NCBI RefSeq assembly: GCF_028331445.1
Contig: NZ_JAQMHX010000003.1
Span: 62,001-126,000, forward strand
Direction: 5' to 3'
From: Candidatus Phyllobacterium onerii
Lineage (GTDB): Bacteria; Pseudomonadota; Alphaproteobacteria; Rhizobiales; Rhizobiaceae
Length of the DNA stretch: 64,000 bases
The position numbers were made by a program, and so were the translations under genes. Positions 1 to 8,210 of the stretch are shown piece after piece. The notes below the pieces were generated by a model. That model made no database searches. It saw only the letters and a program-made list of their open reading frames with translations, and was not told the origin of the DNA. Each line of letters opens with the position of its first letter. The stretch's first letter is position 1.

Positions 1-602
1 TGCATCTTTGGGTTGTCGAATTTTGGTGTGGGCGATGGATCCATCACATAACGACCTTCGACCTTCACGGGATAGGCATATGTCGTGGCGATGCGACCGT
101 GACGAGCGATGTCTTCATAGAGCTTCACATGCATCAGTCCATATTCTTCAAGCGCATGCATCTTTCGTGTCTCGGTCTCGCGCGGCTCTAGAAAACGCAG
201 CGGTTCCGGGATCGGCACCTGATAGACGAGCGTTTGCCCAGCCTGCAGCGCAGTTTCGGGAATGCGGTGGCGCGTCTGGATGATCGTCGCCTCCGTCGTT
301 TTTGTAGTTACCTGGACATTCGAAACCTTCTGGAAGAAGGCGCGGATCGACACGGCATTGGTCGTATCGTCGGCGCCCTGGTCGATCACTTTCAATGTAT
401 CGTTCGGGCCAATCACCGCAGCTGTCACCTGAACACCGCCCGTACCCCAACCATAGGGCATCGGCATTTCGCGCGAAGCGAACGGCACCTGATAACCGGG
501 AATGGCAATTGCCTTGAGGATGGCGCGGCGGATCATCCGTTTCGTCTGTTCGTCGAGATAGGCGAAATTATATGTCGCAAGCTGAGAGTGAGATTCGATC
601 AT
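1..602 (-). CDS. phnJ: C-P lyase radical SAM subunit PhnJ (3' end cut by window edge)
   Basis: PhnJ is the radical SAM enzyme that breaks the carbon-phosphorus bond of ribose 1-methylphosphonate 5-phosphate inside the PhnGHIJ core complex in the cytoplasm. About 200 N-terminal residues are visible. They include the family block YNFAYLDEQTKRMIRRAILK (residues about 11-30), MPYGWGTGG soon after and DQGADDTTNAVSIR. The Fe-S cysteines lie beyond the window edge, so catalytic integrity cannot be judged. The ATG at 602 is the only possible start: the frame upstream reaches a stop at 633-635 with no ATG, GTG or TTG between. This start and the first six or so codons lie inside one arm of the inverted-repeat element 584-857, and no good Shine-Dalgarno is seen. 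The identity is certain from sequence; the possible effect of the element on expression is inference. Confidence 0.95.
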   Translation of the reverse strand, partial: MIESHSQLATYNFAYLDEQTKRMIRRAILKAIAIPGYQVPFASREMPMPYGWGTGGVQVTAAVIGPNDTLKVIDQGADDTTNAVSIRAFFQKVSNVQVTTKTTEATIIQTRHRIPETALQAGQTLVYQVPIPEPLRFLEPRETETRKMHALEEYGLMHVKLYEDIARHGRIATTYAYPVKVEGRYVMDPSPTPKFDNPKM

Positions 603-857
603 ATTGCACCGTTCTGCCGGAGGGAATTTGGTTCAAGGTCGAGGGATTTGGCGAGGCCGATGCCTTCCCATCGGACGATGCCGAAGCCCGAAGGATTTGA
701 GCAAAATTCACCCGGCCTTATCGGTTTCCGGCTGGCGGCCAACCACGTTGTCAGGCAGCTTCGTCCGATGGAAAGGCATCGGCCTCGCCACCTTCCTAGT
801 GGATTGTCTAGCCATCCGTGAAACAGAACTGGTGCAACATGGTCGAACCTCACTCTC
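584..857. repeat. 274-bp inverted-repeat (MITE/RIME-like) element between phnI and phnJ
   Basis: Two pairs of inverted repeats nest around a central segment of about 84 bp. The outer pair is 584-616 with 824-857 (27-bp core GAGAGTGAG-TTCGA-CAT-TTGCACC with three mismatches, then GTTCTG). The inner pair is 650-677 with 762-789 (28 bp, one mismatch, containing GGCGAGGCCGATGCC). The element begins inside codon 7 of phnJ and ends one base before the phnI stop codon, so it fills the junction exactly. No transposase is encoded. It resembles the palindromic intergenic mosaic elements of rhizobia and Brucella by architecture only; I cannot assign it to a named family and see no second copy in this window. 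Confidence 0.8.
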
Positions 858-858
858 G

Positions 859-1965
859 TCATTCTGCTGCCTCTTTGGTTTCGCTGTTTTCGCTCTCGCG
901 GCGTTCATGCTCTCCACGCATGCGGCGCACGAGGTCAAGCTCTGCCTGGAAGTCGACATAGTGCGGAAGTTTCAGATGCTCGACGAAGCCGGTGGACTGC
1001 ACATTGTCACTGTGGGAAATGACGAATTCCTCGTCCTGCGCTGCAGCCGTGATGTCCTCGCCGAGTTCCCTTGCCCGCAACGCGCGGTCACACAGCGCCA
1101 TCGACATGGATTTGCGCTCACTTTGGCCGAATACGAGGCCATAACCCCGGGTAAATTGCGGGGGCTGTTTGGATGAGCCCTTGAATTGATTTATCATCTG
1201 GCACTCGGTGACGCGAATGCGGCCCAGCGTCAGAGGAAAATCAAGCTCGGCGACTTCCAATTCGATTTCGACTTCGCCGATACGGATTTCGCCAGCAAAA
1301 GGATGGCTGCGCCCGTAGCCTCGCTGTGTCGAATAGGCGAGACCGAGAAGGAACCCTTCATCACCCCGAGCCAGCGCCTGCAAACGCAAATCGCGCTCCA
1401 GCGGGAACGACAACGGCTCGCGTGTAAGATCCCCTGTCTCGAGACCCTCGGGCATATCACCATCGGCTTCAATCATACCGTCATGGCCGAGAATATCGGT
1501 GACGCGTGGCGTATGCTCCGGTGCTTCCACCCGATGATCAGGCGTCTCCACCACGCCATCCTCGGCGAGTTCGGGATCGAGCAGACGATGCGTATAGTCG
1601 AATGTCGGACCGAGTAACTGTCCGCCTGGCAAATCCTTGAAAGTTGCAGATATGCGTCGTTCGATCGCCATCTGCGAGGTCTCCACCGGCTTGGTATAAC
1701 CAAAGCGCGGCAATGTGGTGCGGTAGGCGCGAACCAGAAAGATCGCCTCGATCACATCGCCCCGCGCCTGCTTTACTGCCAGTGCCGCGAGTTCGGTGTC
1801 GTAGAGCGACCCTTCGGCCATGACGCGGTCGACTGCCAATGCAAGCTGTTCTACGATCTGGTCAAGGCCAATCGCCGGCAGCGAACGATCGCCTCGGCGG
1901 CGGTCGGCAAGCAGTTTATGCGCATTGCGGATGGCGGCTTCACCGCCCTTGACAGCAACATACAT
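859..1965 (-). CDS. phnI: C-P lyase core subunit PhnI
   Basis: PhnI takes part, with PhnG, PhnH and PhnL, in displacing adenine from ATP by the phosphonate to give ribose 1-phosphonate 5-triphosphate, and it forms the core of the PhnGHIJ complex. At 368 residues it is slightly longer than the E. coli protein (354). The start MYVAVKGGEAAI with LLADRRRG and the middle block VSV/SLYDTELAALAVKQARGD followed by EAIFLVRAYRTT are typical. It starts three bases after the phnH stop, so the pair is translationally close. The last codons abut the inverted-repeat element, which separates phnI from phnJ by 256 bp, where these genes normally sit side by side. Confidence 0.96.
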   Translation of the reverse strand: MYVAVKGGEAAIRNAHKLLADRRRGDRSLPAIGLDQIVEQLALAVDRVMAEGSLYDTELAALAVKQARGDVIEAIFLVRAYRTTLPRFGYTKPVETSQMAIERRISATFKDLPGGQLLGPTFDYTHRLLDPELAEDGVVETPDHRVEAPEHTPRVTDILGHDGMIEADGDMPEGLETGDLTREPLSFPLERDLRLQALARGDEGFLLGLAYSTQRGYGRSHPFAGEIRIGEVEIELEVAELDFPLTLGRIRVTECQMINQFKGSSKQPPQFTRGYGLVFGQSERKSMSMALCDRALRARELGEDITAAAQDEEFVISHSDNVQSTGFVEHLKLPHYVDFQAELDLVRRMRGEHERRESENSETKEAAE

Positions 1966-1968
1966 GGC

Positions 1969-2583
1969 TCACGCCTCCTTCTTTGAAATGCGCGTCGTGC
2001 GCGGCAACGCAGCGAGTGCGCCTTTGCCAGCGAAGACAAGATCGATACCGCGCGGAAATGCTCCGCGATTGGCGGCCCATTGATCTACGAACATTTTTGG
2101 CAACTGGCTTGGCGCAAAGCCTTGCGTGCCCTTGATGCCTGGGCCGCTCAGCGTCAGTTCTTCTGGCCCGTTAAAACCATCTATCTGGAGAATGATTGTT
2201 GTTGAGCGATCCGGATATTCCGAAGTTCCTTTGGCAAAGGATTCTAACGATGGCATCGTCTCAAGGTCGCCGATCAACGCGAATTGTGCGTCCGATGGAT
2301 TTGACGTCAGTTCAAGTCCGGTATGAAACTTCAGCCAGCCAATGGCAGCCGCCGAGCTGGTAATCGACTTGTCGCACCAGACCGTCGCGTCATGATCGAA
2401 CAGAGTAGCCGCAACTGACGCTGCAACCGAAGAAATCGGCGACGGAGCAGCCGCCAGATTGCCGATCTCAATTGCCCGGCCAGGGCTGGCCATAGCGTCC
2501 ATCAGTGCCCGAAAGACCTTTTGCGAATTGAACACGGCGTCACTGAAGCCGCCCTCATACACCTGCGTCACTGCGCGCATCAA
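1969..2583 (-). CDS. phnH: C-P lyase subunit PhnH
   Basis: PhnH is a homodimeric component of the C-P lyase core complex, needed for the nucleophilic attack of phosphonate on ATP. The 204-residue product has the family N-terminus ending in GGFSDAVFNSQKVFRALMDA, followed by MASPGRAIEI, and a C-terminal ...PRGIDLVFAGKG segment. Its length is normal (E. coli 194). It overlaps the end of phnG by four bases (ATGA-type), which indicates translational coupling. It belongs to the phnGHIJ operon read from the promoter at about 3063-3120. Confidence 0.95.
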   Translation of the reverse strand: MMRAVTQVYEGGFSDAVFNSQKVFRALMDAMASPGRAIEIGNLAAAPSPISSVAASVAATLFDHDATVWCDKSITSSAAAIGWLKFHTGLELTSNPSDAQFALIGDLETMPSLESFAKGTSEYPDRSTTIILQIDGFNGPEELTLSGPGIKGTQGFAPSQLPKMFVDQWAANRGAFPRGIDLVFAGKGALAALPRTTRISKKEA

Positions 2584-3062
2584 TTGTCACCTCGCAACAT
2601 TGTGAAGAAATCGACCTTGGTCGCAGCCGTTTCGGCACGTCTGTCTTCGAGATTGTCGTTGAGGCGCTGCGCAATGGGGGCGAGGATCGTGTCCTCAACC
2701 GTCTGGCGATAGGCCGGTTCCTGCCAAAGCGCATCGAAGATCGCCGCGAGTCGGACTTTCTCACTCGATCGTCCAAGGGCGTAAGCGTGACCAACCGCAC
2801 CATTACCGAGCCGCACAGTTGCACGCGTGACTGTTGCTTCGCCGAGATTGAAAGGAGCGCCGCCACCACCAATGCGTCCCCGCATCATCACGAGGCCGGT
2901 TTCCGGCCCACGCAAGGTCTCGACCTGCGGCTTGTCCGCCCAATGTGCCCAGAAATCCTTCATCTCCTGCACAGTTGCCTGTGCCAGCAAGGCCATGGCA
3001 GCCTTGCGCCCGAAATCAGCTTCGCCAGCATTCGTAGTGGCGCTTGAATCTTCGTTGCCCAT
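2580..3062 (-). CDS. phnG: C-P lyase subunit PhnG
   Basis: PhnG is the small subunit of the C-P lyase core complex. The frame is open up to 3107, but the start is set at 3062 because GAGG lies five bases before that ATG and the resulting 160-residue protein matches the family length (about 150). Visible family segments are RKAAMALLAQA near the N-terminus, ETGLVMMRGRIGG followed by FNLGEATVTRATVRL, and GHAYALGR. It is the first gene of the phn operon and is transcribed divergently from the regulator phnF, with an 18-bp palindrome 18 bp upstream of the chosen start. Confidence 0.94.
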   Translation of the reverse strand: MGNEDSSATTNAGEADFGRKAAMALLAQATVQEMKDFWAHWADKPQVETLRGPETGLVMMRGRIGGGGAPFNLGEATVTRATVRLGNGAVGHAYALGRSSEKVRLAAIFDALWQEPAYRQTVEDTILAPIAQRLNDNLEDRRAETAATKVDFFTMLRGDN

Positions 3063-3080
3063 TGACACCTCGCTGAAATT

Positions 3081-3098
3081 TGTATAGTCATCTATACA
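3081..3098. promoter_or_regulatory. Palindromic operator in the phnG/phnF divergent promoter
   Basis: TGTATAG-TCAT-CTATACA is a perfect 7-bp inverted repeat with a 4-bp spacer in the 90-bp gap between phnG and phnF. A related half site CTAGACA follows at 3100-3106. On the minus strand the right half overlaps a plausible -10 hexamer (TATACA). PhnF-type GntR/HutC repressors are known to bind short dyads of this kind beside phn genes. Assignment to PhnF is inferred from position and symmetry. Confidence 0.7.
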
Positions 3099-3152
3099 AC
3101 TAGACAATACATATGTTTATAGATCAGGTCAATGACAGGAGCATGACAGAAC

Positions 3153-3899
3153 GTGACATCGGCACGATTCATCACACGCAACAGTGGCGTCGCAATCTGG
3201 CGTCAGATCGCGGATCAGATCAGGGGTGATATCTCGGCGGGAAAACTGGCAAATGGCACGCGCATGCCGCCTGAGATAGAAATGGCGACGCGTTTTGCGG
3301 TCAACCGCCACACGATCCGCAGTGCTATAGCCGCGCTCACCAAGGAGGGCGTCCTGCGAGCCGAACAAGGACGCGGCACCTTTGTCGCCAACAGCAGGAA
3401 GCTCACCTACCGCATCGGCGAGCGCACGCGCTTTTCGCAGATCCTTTCCACACAGGTACGCGAAACCAAGGGCATATTGCTTGCCCACCGCCTTGAAGAA
3501 GCACCCGCCGATGTTGCCGAGGCGCTAGATATGCCATCGGGGCAAGTGATCAGGATAGACACGATGCACACGGCAGACGGCAATCCGGTTTCGTGCGCCA
3601 CGGCCTGGTTTGATGCGGCGCGCGTACCCAATGTGGCAGAAGACTATCGCTCATCCGGCTCAATAACATTTGCTCTCAAAGCGGCGGGAATAGACGACTA
3701 CCTGCGCAAATCGACACTCATCGCGGCGCGTCACGCCGAAGCAGAGGAGTTGCGCCATTTGAAACTCTCCCCCGGAGCAATTGTTCTCGTTGCAACGGCC
3801 ATCAACGTCGATACCGAAGGCCATCCAATTCAATATTCAAAAACCCGCTTTGCCGCGGACCGCTTGGAAATTGCTATCGATAACAACAACTCCGCATAA
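3153..3899 (+). CDS. phnF: GntR/HutC-family regulator PhnF
   Basis: This is a transcriptional repressor of phosphonate genes. It has an N-terminal winged-helix GntR domain (residues about 12-78: WRQIADQIRGDI, then NRHTIRSAIAALTKEGVL and GRGTFV) and a C-terminal UTRA ligand-binding domain (about 95-240) ending in RLEIAID. Its position, divergent from phnG, is the classical one for PhnF. The start used is a GTG at 3153 with AGGAG at 3137-3141, eleven bases upstream; an ATG at 3143 is out of frame. It probably represses both promoters through the palindrome at 3081. It ends one base before the convergent flavoprotein gene. Confidence 0.92.
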   Translation: MTSARFITRNSGVAIWRQIADQIRGDISAGKLANGTRMPPEIEMATRFAVNRHTIRSAIAALTKEGVLRAEQGRGTFVANSRKLTYRIGERTRFSQILSTQVRETKGILLAHRLEEAPADVAEALDMPSGQVIRIDTMHTADGNPVSCATAWFDAARVPNVAEDYRSSGSITFALKAAGIDDYLRKSTLIAARHAEAEELRHLKLSPGAIVLVATAINVDTEGHPIQYSKTRFAADRLEIAIDNNNSA

Positions 3900-3900
3900 C

Positions 3901-4515
3901 CTACCACATTGTCTTGGCGGCACGCTCCGGCCATTCGCGATCATAGGTTTCTCCCCCTACCCGATCTTCGCTGAGCACCGCCAGTATCTGCCCCGGAGTG
4001 GGAAACTCTTTTGCCGAGCGGTGCCTTGCCGGGTTCCATAGTTCGGAGCGAATTAATGCACGAGCGCACTGAAAATAGGCCTCCTCCACTTCGACAACAG
4101 TGACGGAACGCGGCGCCTTGCCATCGACAACAAAGCTGTCAAGCAGCGCCTGATCCGTTTCGACAAATGCACGCCCGTTGACGCGAAACGTTGTCGTCAG
4201 CCCGGGAATAAGGAAGAGCAAAGCCACGCGCGGGTCTCGAACTATATTGCGGAGCGAGTCAACGCGGTTGTTGCCGCGGCGATCTGGCATCATCAAGGTC
4301 GATTCGTCATGAATCCTTACAAAACCCGCGAGATCACCGCGTGGTGAACAATCAAGACCTTCAGGACCACTTGTTGCGAGCGCCACAAAAGGTGAACCCT
4401 CGATCAACTTGCGGTATTCCGGCGTAATCCGAGCGGCAACTTTGGCTGTGGATGCTTCAGTTATGCCGCCACCGTAGATGGCTTCGAGCTGATCGATTGT
4501 CGTGATCCGCGACAT
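3901..4515 (-). CDS. PPOX-class FMN-binding flavoprotein
   Basis: This is a split-barrel flavoprotein of the pyridoxamine-phosphate-oxidase superfamily, closest by eye to the MSMEG_1061-type PPOX proteins (204 residues). Recognisable parts are FVALATSGPEGLDCSPRGD (residues about 45-63), MMPDRRGNNRVDSLRNI and VRDPRVALLFLIPG, which form the flavin cleft. The start at 4515 is chosen over an upstream ATG because GGAG lies about seven bases before it. Substrate is unknown: such proteins bind FMN or F420 and reduce small molecules or protect against redox stress. It converges on phnF and is divergent from the sugar kinase gene. Confidence 0.82.
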   Translation of the reverse strand: MSRITTIDQLEAIYGGGITEASTAKVAARITPEYRKLIEGSPFVALATSGPEGLDCSPRGDLAGFVRIHDESTLMMPDRRGNNRVDSLRNIVRDPRVALLFLIPGLTTTFRVNGRAFVETDQALLDSFVVDGKAPRSVTVVEVEEAYFQCARALIRSELWNPARHRSAKEFPTPGQILAVLSEDRVGGETYDREWPERAAKTMW

Positions 4516-4649
4516 TGAATTCTCCTTCAAGACGTGTTCGCCGACTAACACGGCATGACGAACTGATTATGACAGTTCTCGTTTTTATGAAATGACAACG
4601 GCAATGCACTTGTATATCAGTCGCTGCGACCGGAACAGCGGAGGATTTT

Positions 4650-5567
4650 ATGAGTGGATTTGCAGCCATTGGCGAGTGCATGATCGAATTGTCCGGCGCC
4701 AATGGCGATCAGTGGCGCATGGGTTTTGCGGGAGACACCCTCAACACTACCTGGTATGTTCGGGCTCTCACCGATACAGATTTTGCTGTCGATTATGTCA
4801 CCGCCTTCGGCGATGATCCTTTCTCGGTGAAACAGCGCAGATTCCTCCGCGATAATGCTATCAATACCGCCCATAGCCCGACCATCGTCGGCGCTCGTCC
4901 CGGAATTTATGCCATCACGCTAACCGGTAGCGAGCGCTCATTCACCTATTGGCGCAATGATGCCGCAGCGCGCCATTTGGCCGATGATCCTGACGCCTTG
5001 GCGAAAAGCCTTGATGGTCGGCAAGTCATCTACTTTTCCGGCATCACGATGGGTATTTTGAGCCCCAAAAGTCGCCAGAATGTCCTCAACGCCGTTAGTA
5101 ATGCCCGCCGTCAAGGTTCGCTTGTCGTCTTCGATGCCAATTACCGCCCTCGCCTGTGGGAAAATGCCGACACCGCGCGGCAGGTTTTGAGCAATGCATT
5201 TCACGTCACCGATATCGCGTTACCAACATTTCCGGATGAGAACGCCCTATTCGGTGATACAACGCCTGCCGATACCGCTACACGCATCACTGGTTATGGT
5301 GTGCGCGAGATCGTCGTCAAAGATGGCACGGAGCCGGCGTTAGTCATTGCCGGCGGAACAACTACTGAAGTGCCGGCGGTTCGCGCCAACGCTGTCGATA
5401 CGACAGGCGCTGGTGACAGCTTCAACGGCGGATACATTGCTTCGCGCCTCGCGGGTCTCGATCCACTTGTCGCCGCGATCAACGCACACAAGGTGGCTGC
5501 CCGCGTGGTCGAATTCCATGGCGCACTCGCCCCCATGGATGAAGCGAAGAAGGCATTCAAAGCCTAG
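4650..5567 (+). CDS. kdgK: PfkB-family sugar kinase, 2-keto-3-deoxygluconate kinase-like
   Basis: This is a ribokinase-fold carbohydrate kinase of 305 residues. It opens with AAIGECMIELSG, has the substrate-side DANYRPRLW at about residue 160 and the PfkB signature DTTGAGDSFNGG at 250-261, whose Asp is the catalytic base. The N-terminal GECMIEL and the FDANYRPRLW block are typical of KDG kinases, which phosphorylate 2-keto-3-deoxygluconate in the Entner-Doudoroff/uronate route. Exact substrate is an inference; fructokinase- or tagatose-kinase-like specificity is possible. The stop codon lies inside a perfect palindrome shared with the convergent epimerase gene. Confidence 0.82.
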   Translation: MSGFAAIGECMIELSGANGDQWRMGFAGDTLNTTWYVRALTDTDFAVDYVTAFGDDPFSVKQRRFLRDNAINTAHSPTIVGARPGIYAITLTGSERSFTYWRNDAAARHLADDPDALAKSLDGRQVIYFSGITMGILSPKSRQNVLNAVSNARRQGSLVVFDANYRPRLWENADTARQVLSNAFHVTDIALPTFPDENALFGDTTPADTATRITGYGVREIVVKDGTEPALVIAGGTTTEVPAVRANAVDTTGAGDSFNGGYIASRLAGLDPLVAAINAHKVAARVVEFHGALAPMDEAKKAFKA

Positions 5568-5586
5568 AGCAAATTTTGCTCTAGGC
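5562..5586. terminator. Perfect palindrome carrying both convergent stop codons
   Basis: GCCTAGAGCAAA and TTTGCTCTAGGC form 12-bp arms around a single base. Both converging genes end with the same Ala-stop codons (GCC TAG) encoded by the arms. The hairpin can form in both transcripts and probably limits read-through in both directions, although neither side has a long T run, so terminator function is inferred. Confidence 0.65.
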
Positions 5587-6606
5587 TTGCGTTTTCTTGA
5601 AGCTGTATTTGGTCATCTGGCTGTAGACTTCGTCAGGACGCAATATCGCCTGTGGAAAATACGGGAAGTGAGTGGAGTCGGGCCAGGTCTGCGCTTCGAA
5701 GCAAAGGCCTGCATAGTTATCGTAGGTCTTGCCGGTCAGCCCGATGGGTGGTTTCCCGCCTAATGTATTCGCCGCGTAGAATTGCACGCCAGGCTCGGTC
5801 GTGGAAACATTCATCTCGACGCCGGAATGGGCACCTTTTACCGAAGCGACAAGGCACAATGGGCGGCGCTGGCTGGCAAGACAGAAATTATTGTCATAGA
5901 CGACCTGCTTGCCGTCCGCTTCGCGCCGGACGGCTCGATAGTTACGGAAATCGTGCGCTGTCCCGGCAACTGGCATGACACGGCCATCGGGTAGGAGATC
6001 ACTGTCCGTCGGCAGATAGGCTTGCGCATCGATCCTGACATGATGATCGAGCGCCTCGGTTGCGCCTCCGTCATCGAGATTGAAATAGCTGTGATGCGCA
6101 AGATTGCAGATCGTCGGCTTGTCCGTGACTGCATCCATGCGGATCACAAGAGTTCCCTTGGGCTCCAGCATATAAGTACACGTGATTGTCAGATTTCCAG
6201 GAAAACCCATCTCGCCGTCACCAAGCTGGACCGTCAATGTGACGTAATCCGGACCAATAGCGACAACATCCCATATGCGTTTGCCAGCACCACGGCTCCC
6301 GCCATGGATATTATGCCTGCCATGAAAGTTTTTTTCGAGCTCGTAGGTCTTCCCGTCGATCACAAGCTCACCGTCGCGAATACGGTTGATACAACGGCCG
6401 ATCGTTGCACCGAGGTAGGGAGAGTGTACGGGATAATCGGCAAAGTCGCGATACCCAAGGACAAGCGGATGCGCATGCCCCTTGAGGCGCAGGTCTTGGA
6501 TAACTGCGCCCCACGTCAGTACGTCGGCGGTTAATCCACCACCCGAAATTGTAATGCGGTGAACTGCCTCGCCGTCCGGCGTGTGGCCGAAAACTTCCGT
6601 ATTCAT
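5581..6606 (-). CDS. galM: Aldose 1-epimerase (galactose mutarotase)
   Basis: It interconverts the alpha and beta anomers of free aldoses in the cytoplasm. The 341-residue protein has the expected beta-sandwich sequence marks: IGRCINRIRDG (residues about 75-85), HGG soon after, the catalytic His in NLAHHSYFNLDD at about 165-180, and the catalytic Glu in GLCFEAQTWPDS near the C-terminus. The start at 6606 is one base after the aldehyde dehydrogenase stop (6608-6610), so the two genes are probably co-transcribed. With the convergent sugar kinase it suggests sugar or sugar-acid catabolism. Confidence 0.92.
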   Translation of the reverse strand: MNTEVFGHTPDGEAVHRITISGGGLTADVLTWGAVIQDLRLKGHAHPLVLGYRDFADYPVHSPYLGATIGRCINRIRDGELVIDGKTYELEKNFHGRHNIHGGSRGAGKRIWDVVAIGPDYVTLTVQLGDGEMGFPGNLTITCTYMLEPKGTLVIRMDAVTDKPTICNLAHHSYFNLDDGGATEALDHHVRIDAQAYLPTDSDLLPDGRVMPVAGTAHDFRNYRAVRREADGKQVVYDNNFCLASQRRPLCLVASVKGAHSGVEMNVSTTEPGVQFYAANTLGGKPPIGLTGKTYDNYAGLCFEAQTWPDSTHFPYFPQAILRPDEVYSQMTKYSFKKTQA

Positions 6607-6607
6607 T

Positions 6608-8068
6608 CTACAACCCCAAGCCGCCAACGCAGACATATTTCGTGTCGAGATAGTCTTCGATACCCTGATGTCCGCCTTCTTTGCCGAGGCCGGATTCCTT
6701 CAAGCCGCCGAATGGGGCTTCCACCGTGGTAATCATGCCCTCGTTGACGCCAATCAGACCGTATTTCAGCCCTTCCGAAACGCGGAACACCCGCCCAAGA
6801 TCCTGTGTGTAGAAGTAACTGGCGAGACCGAATTGCGTATCGTTCGCAAGGTCGACTGCTTCCTGCTCACTTTGAAACTTGTAGATCGGCGCCACCGGCC
6901 CAAAGATTTCCTCCTTGGTGAAGAGCATTTCCGGCGTAGCGTCCGCGATCACAGTGGGCTCGAAGAAACTGCCACCAAGCGCATGACGTTTTCCGCCCGT
7001 GATGACCTTGCCGCCCTTCTGCGTGGCATCTGCTATAAATTCCTCGACCTTGGCGACGGCCTTGTCATCGATCAATGGCCCCTGCTGCGTCCCTTCTTCC
7101 AGACCATTTCCGATCTTTAGTTTCTGGGTAGCGGCGGCAAACTTCTCGACGAATGTGTCATAGATGCCGGCCTGTACCAAAAAACGGTTGGTGCAGACGC
7201 AAGTCTGACCGGAATTGCGGAACTTCGCGATGATCGCTCCATCCACAGCCCGATCGACATCAGCATCGTCGAAAACGATGAACGGCGCGTTGCCGCCAAG
7301 CTCCATGGAGACTTTCTTGACCGTGTCCGCAGCTTGTTTGATCAGTATCTTGCCTATTTCCGTCGATCCGGTGAAGGTGATCTTGCGAACAAGCTCATTG
7401 CTCGTAATTTCTCCGCCGATTTCCGTCGCCGACCCCGTCAAAATGTTGACGACACCCTTCGGAATGCCAACCTCTTCACAAAGAGAGCCCCAGACCAGCC
7501 CTGAATAGGGAGTCTGCGTCGCAGGTTTGACCACCGCCGTGCAACCAGACGCCAGCGCCGGACCGATCTTGCGCGCGAGCATGGAGGAAGGGAAATTCCA
7601 GGGAGTTATTGCTGCAATGACCCCCACAGGCTCTTTCGTGACCAGAATTCTACGATCGGCCCAAGGGGAAGGAACAACATCGCCATACGTGCGGCGAGCT
7701 TCTTCTGCATACCAGAGGATATAAGCGGCGGACATGCCGATCTCACCTTTGGATTCTGCAAGGGATTTACCCTGTTCCAGTGTCAGCAATTCAGCGAGCG
7801 CATCTTGATTGTCCAAAATGGCGTCGTGCAGCTTGCGCATCAGTTTCGAGCGTTCCAGTACGGATGTCTTACGCCATGTCTTGAAGGCCTTTGCCGCGGC
7901 GTTGATGGCACGTTGTGTCTCGGCCTTGCCCGAATTTGGGACGGTACCGATCTTCAGGCCGGTAGCAGGGTTGATGACGTCGATTGTCTTGCCCGAATCT
8001 GCCGCCACCCACTCACCGTCTATGAGGTTTGCCTGCTTCATGAACTGGCTGGATTTCTGCAACATCAT
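6608..8068 (-). CDS. gabD: NAD(P)-dependent aldehyde dehydrogenase, succinate-semialdehyde dehydrogenase type
   Basis: This ALDH-superfamily enzyme (486 residues) oxidises an aldehyde to its acid. It carries ITPWNFPSSMLARKIGPALA (cofactor site), KITFTGSTEIG, the general base Glu in VSMELGGNAPF and the catalytic Cys in NSGQTCVCTNR, plus EEIFGPVAPI near the end. Overall resemblance is highest to GabD-type succinate/glutarate semialdehyde dehydrogenases, but beside sugar genes it could equally serve alpha-ketoglutarate semialdehyde in pentose or sugar-acid breakdown. GGGAG lies four bases before the ATG at 8068; a second ATG follows at 8065. Confidence 0.87.
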   Translation of the reverse strand: MMLQKSSQFMKQANLIDGEWVAADSGKTIDVINPATGLKIGTVPNSGKAETQRAINAAAKAFKTWRKTSVLERSKLMRKLHDAILDNQDALAELLTLEQGKSLAESKGEIGMSAAYILWYAEEARRTYGDVVPSPWADRRILVTKEPVGVIAAITPWNFPSSMLARKIGPALASGCTAVVKPATQTPYSGLVWGSLCEEVGIPKGVVNILTGSATEIGGEITSNELVRKITFTGSTEIGKILIKQAADTVKKVSMELGGNAPFIVFDDADVDRAVDGAIIAKFRNSGQTCVCTNRFLVQAGIYDTFVEKFAAATQKLKIGNGLEEGTQQGPLIDDKAVAKVEEFIADATQKGGKVITGGKRHALGGSFFEPTVIADATPEMLFTKEEIFGPVAPIYKFQSEQEAVDLANDTQFGLASYFYTQDLGRVFRVSEGLKYGLIGVNEGMITTVEAPFGGLKESGLGKEGGHQGIEDYLDTKYVCVGGLGL

Positions 8069-8210
8069 GTTTCTCCCTATGTTCGAAGGGTTATTGTTGT
8101 TCGTGAGTTCCGTGAAAAATAAACCCTGCACTGCGCATGGCAATGTCTGCCTTGGTCAAGGCGATATAACTACCCTGCTCCTTTTTGGCAAAAGCTGCAA
8201 CGGGGTTCCG

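Noticed and set aside
599-862. 87-residue minus-strand frame between phnI and phnJ
   Set aside because: It is read entirely through the inverted-repeat element; its two ends are mirror copies of each other, so it is not a plausible protein.
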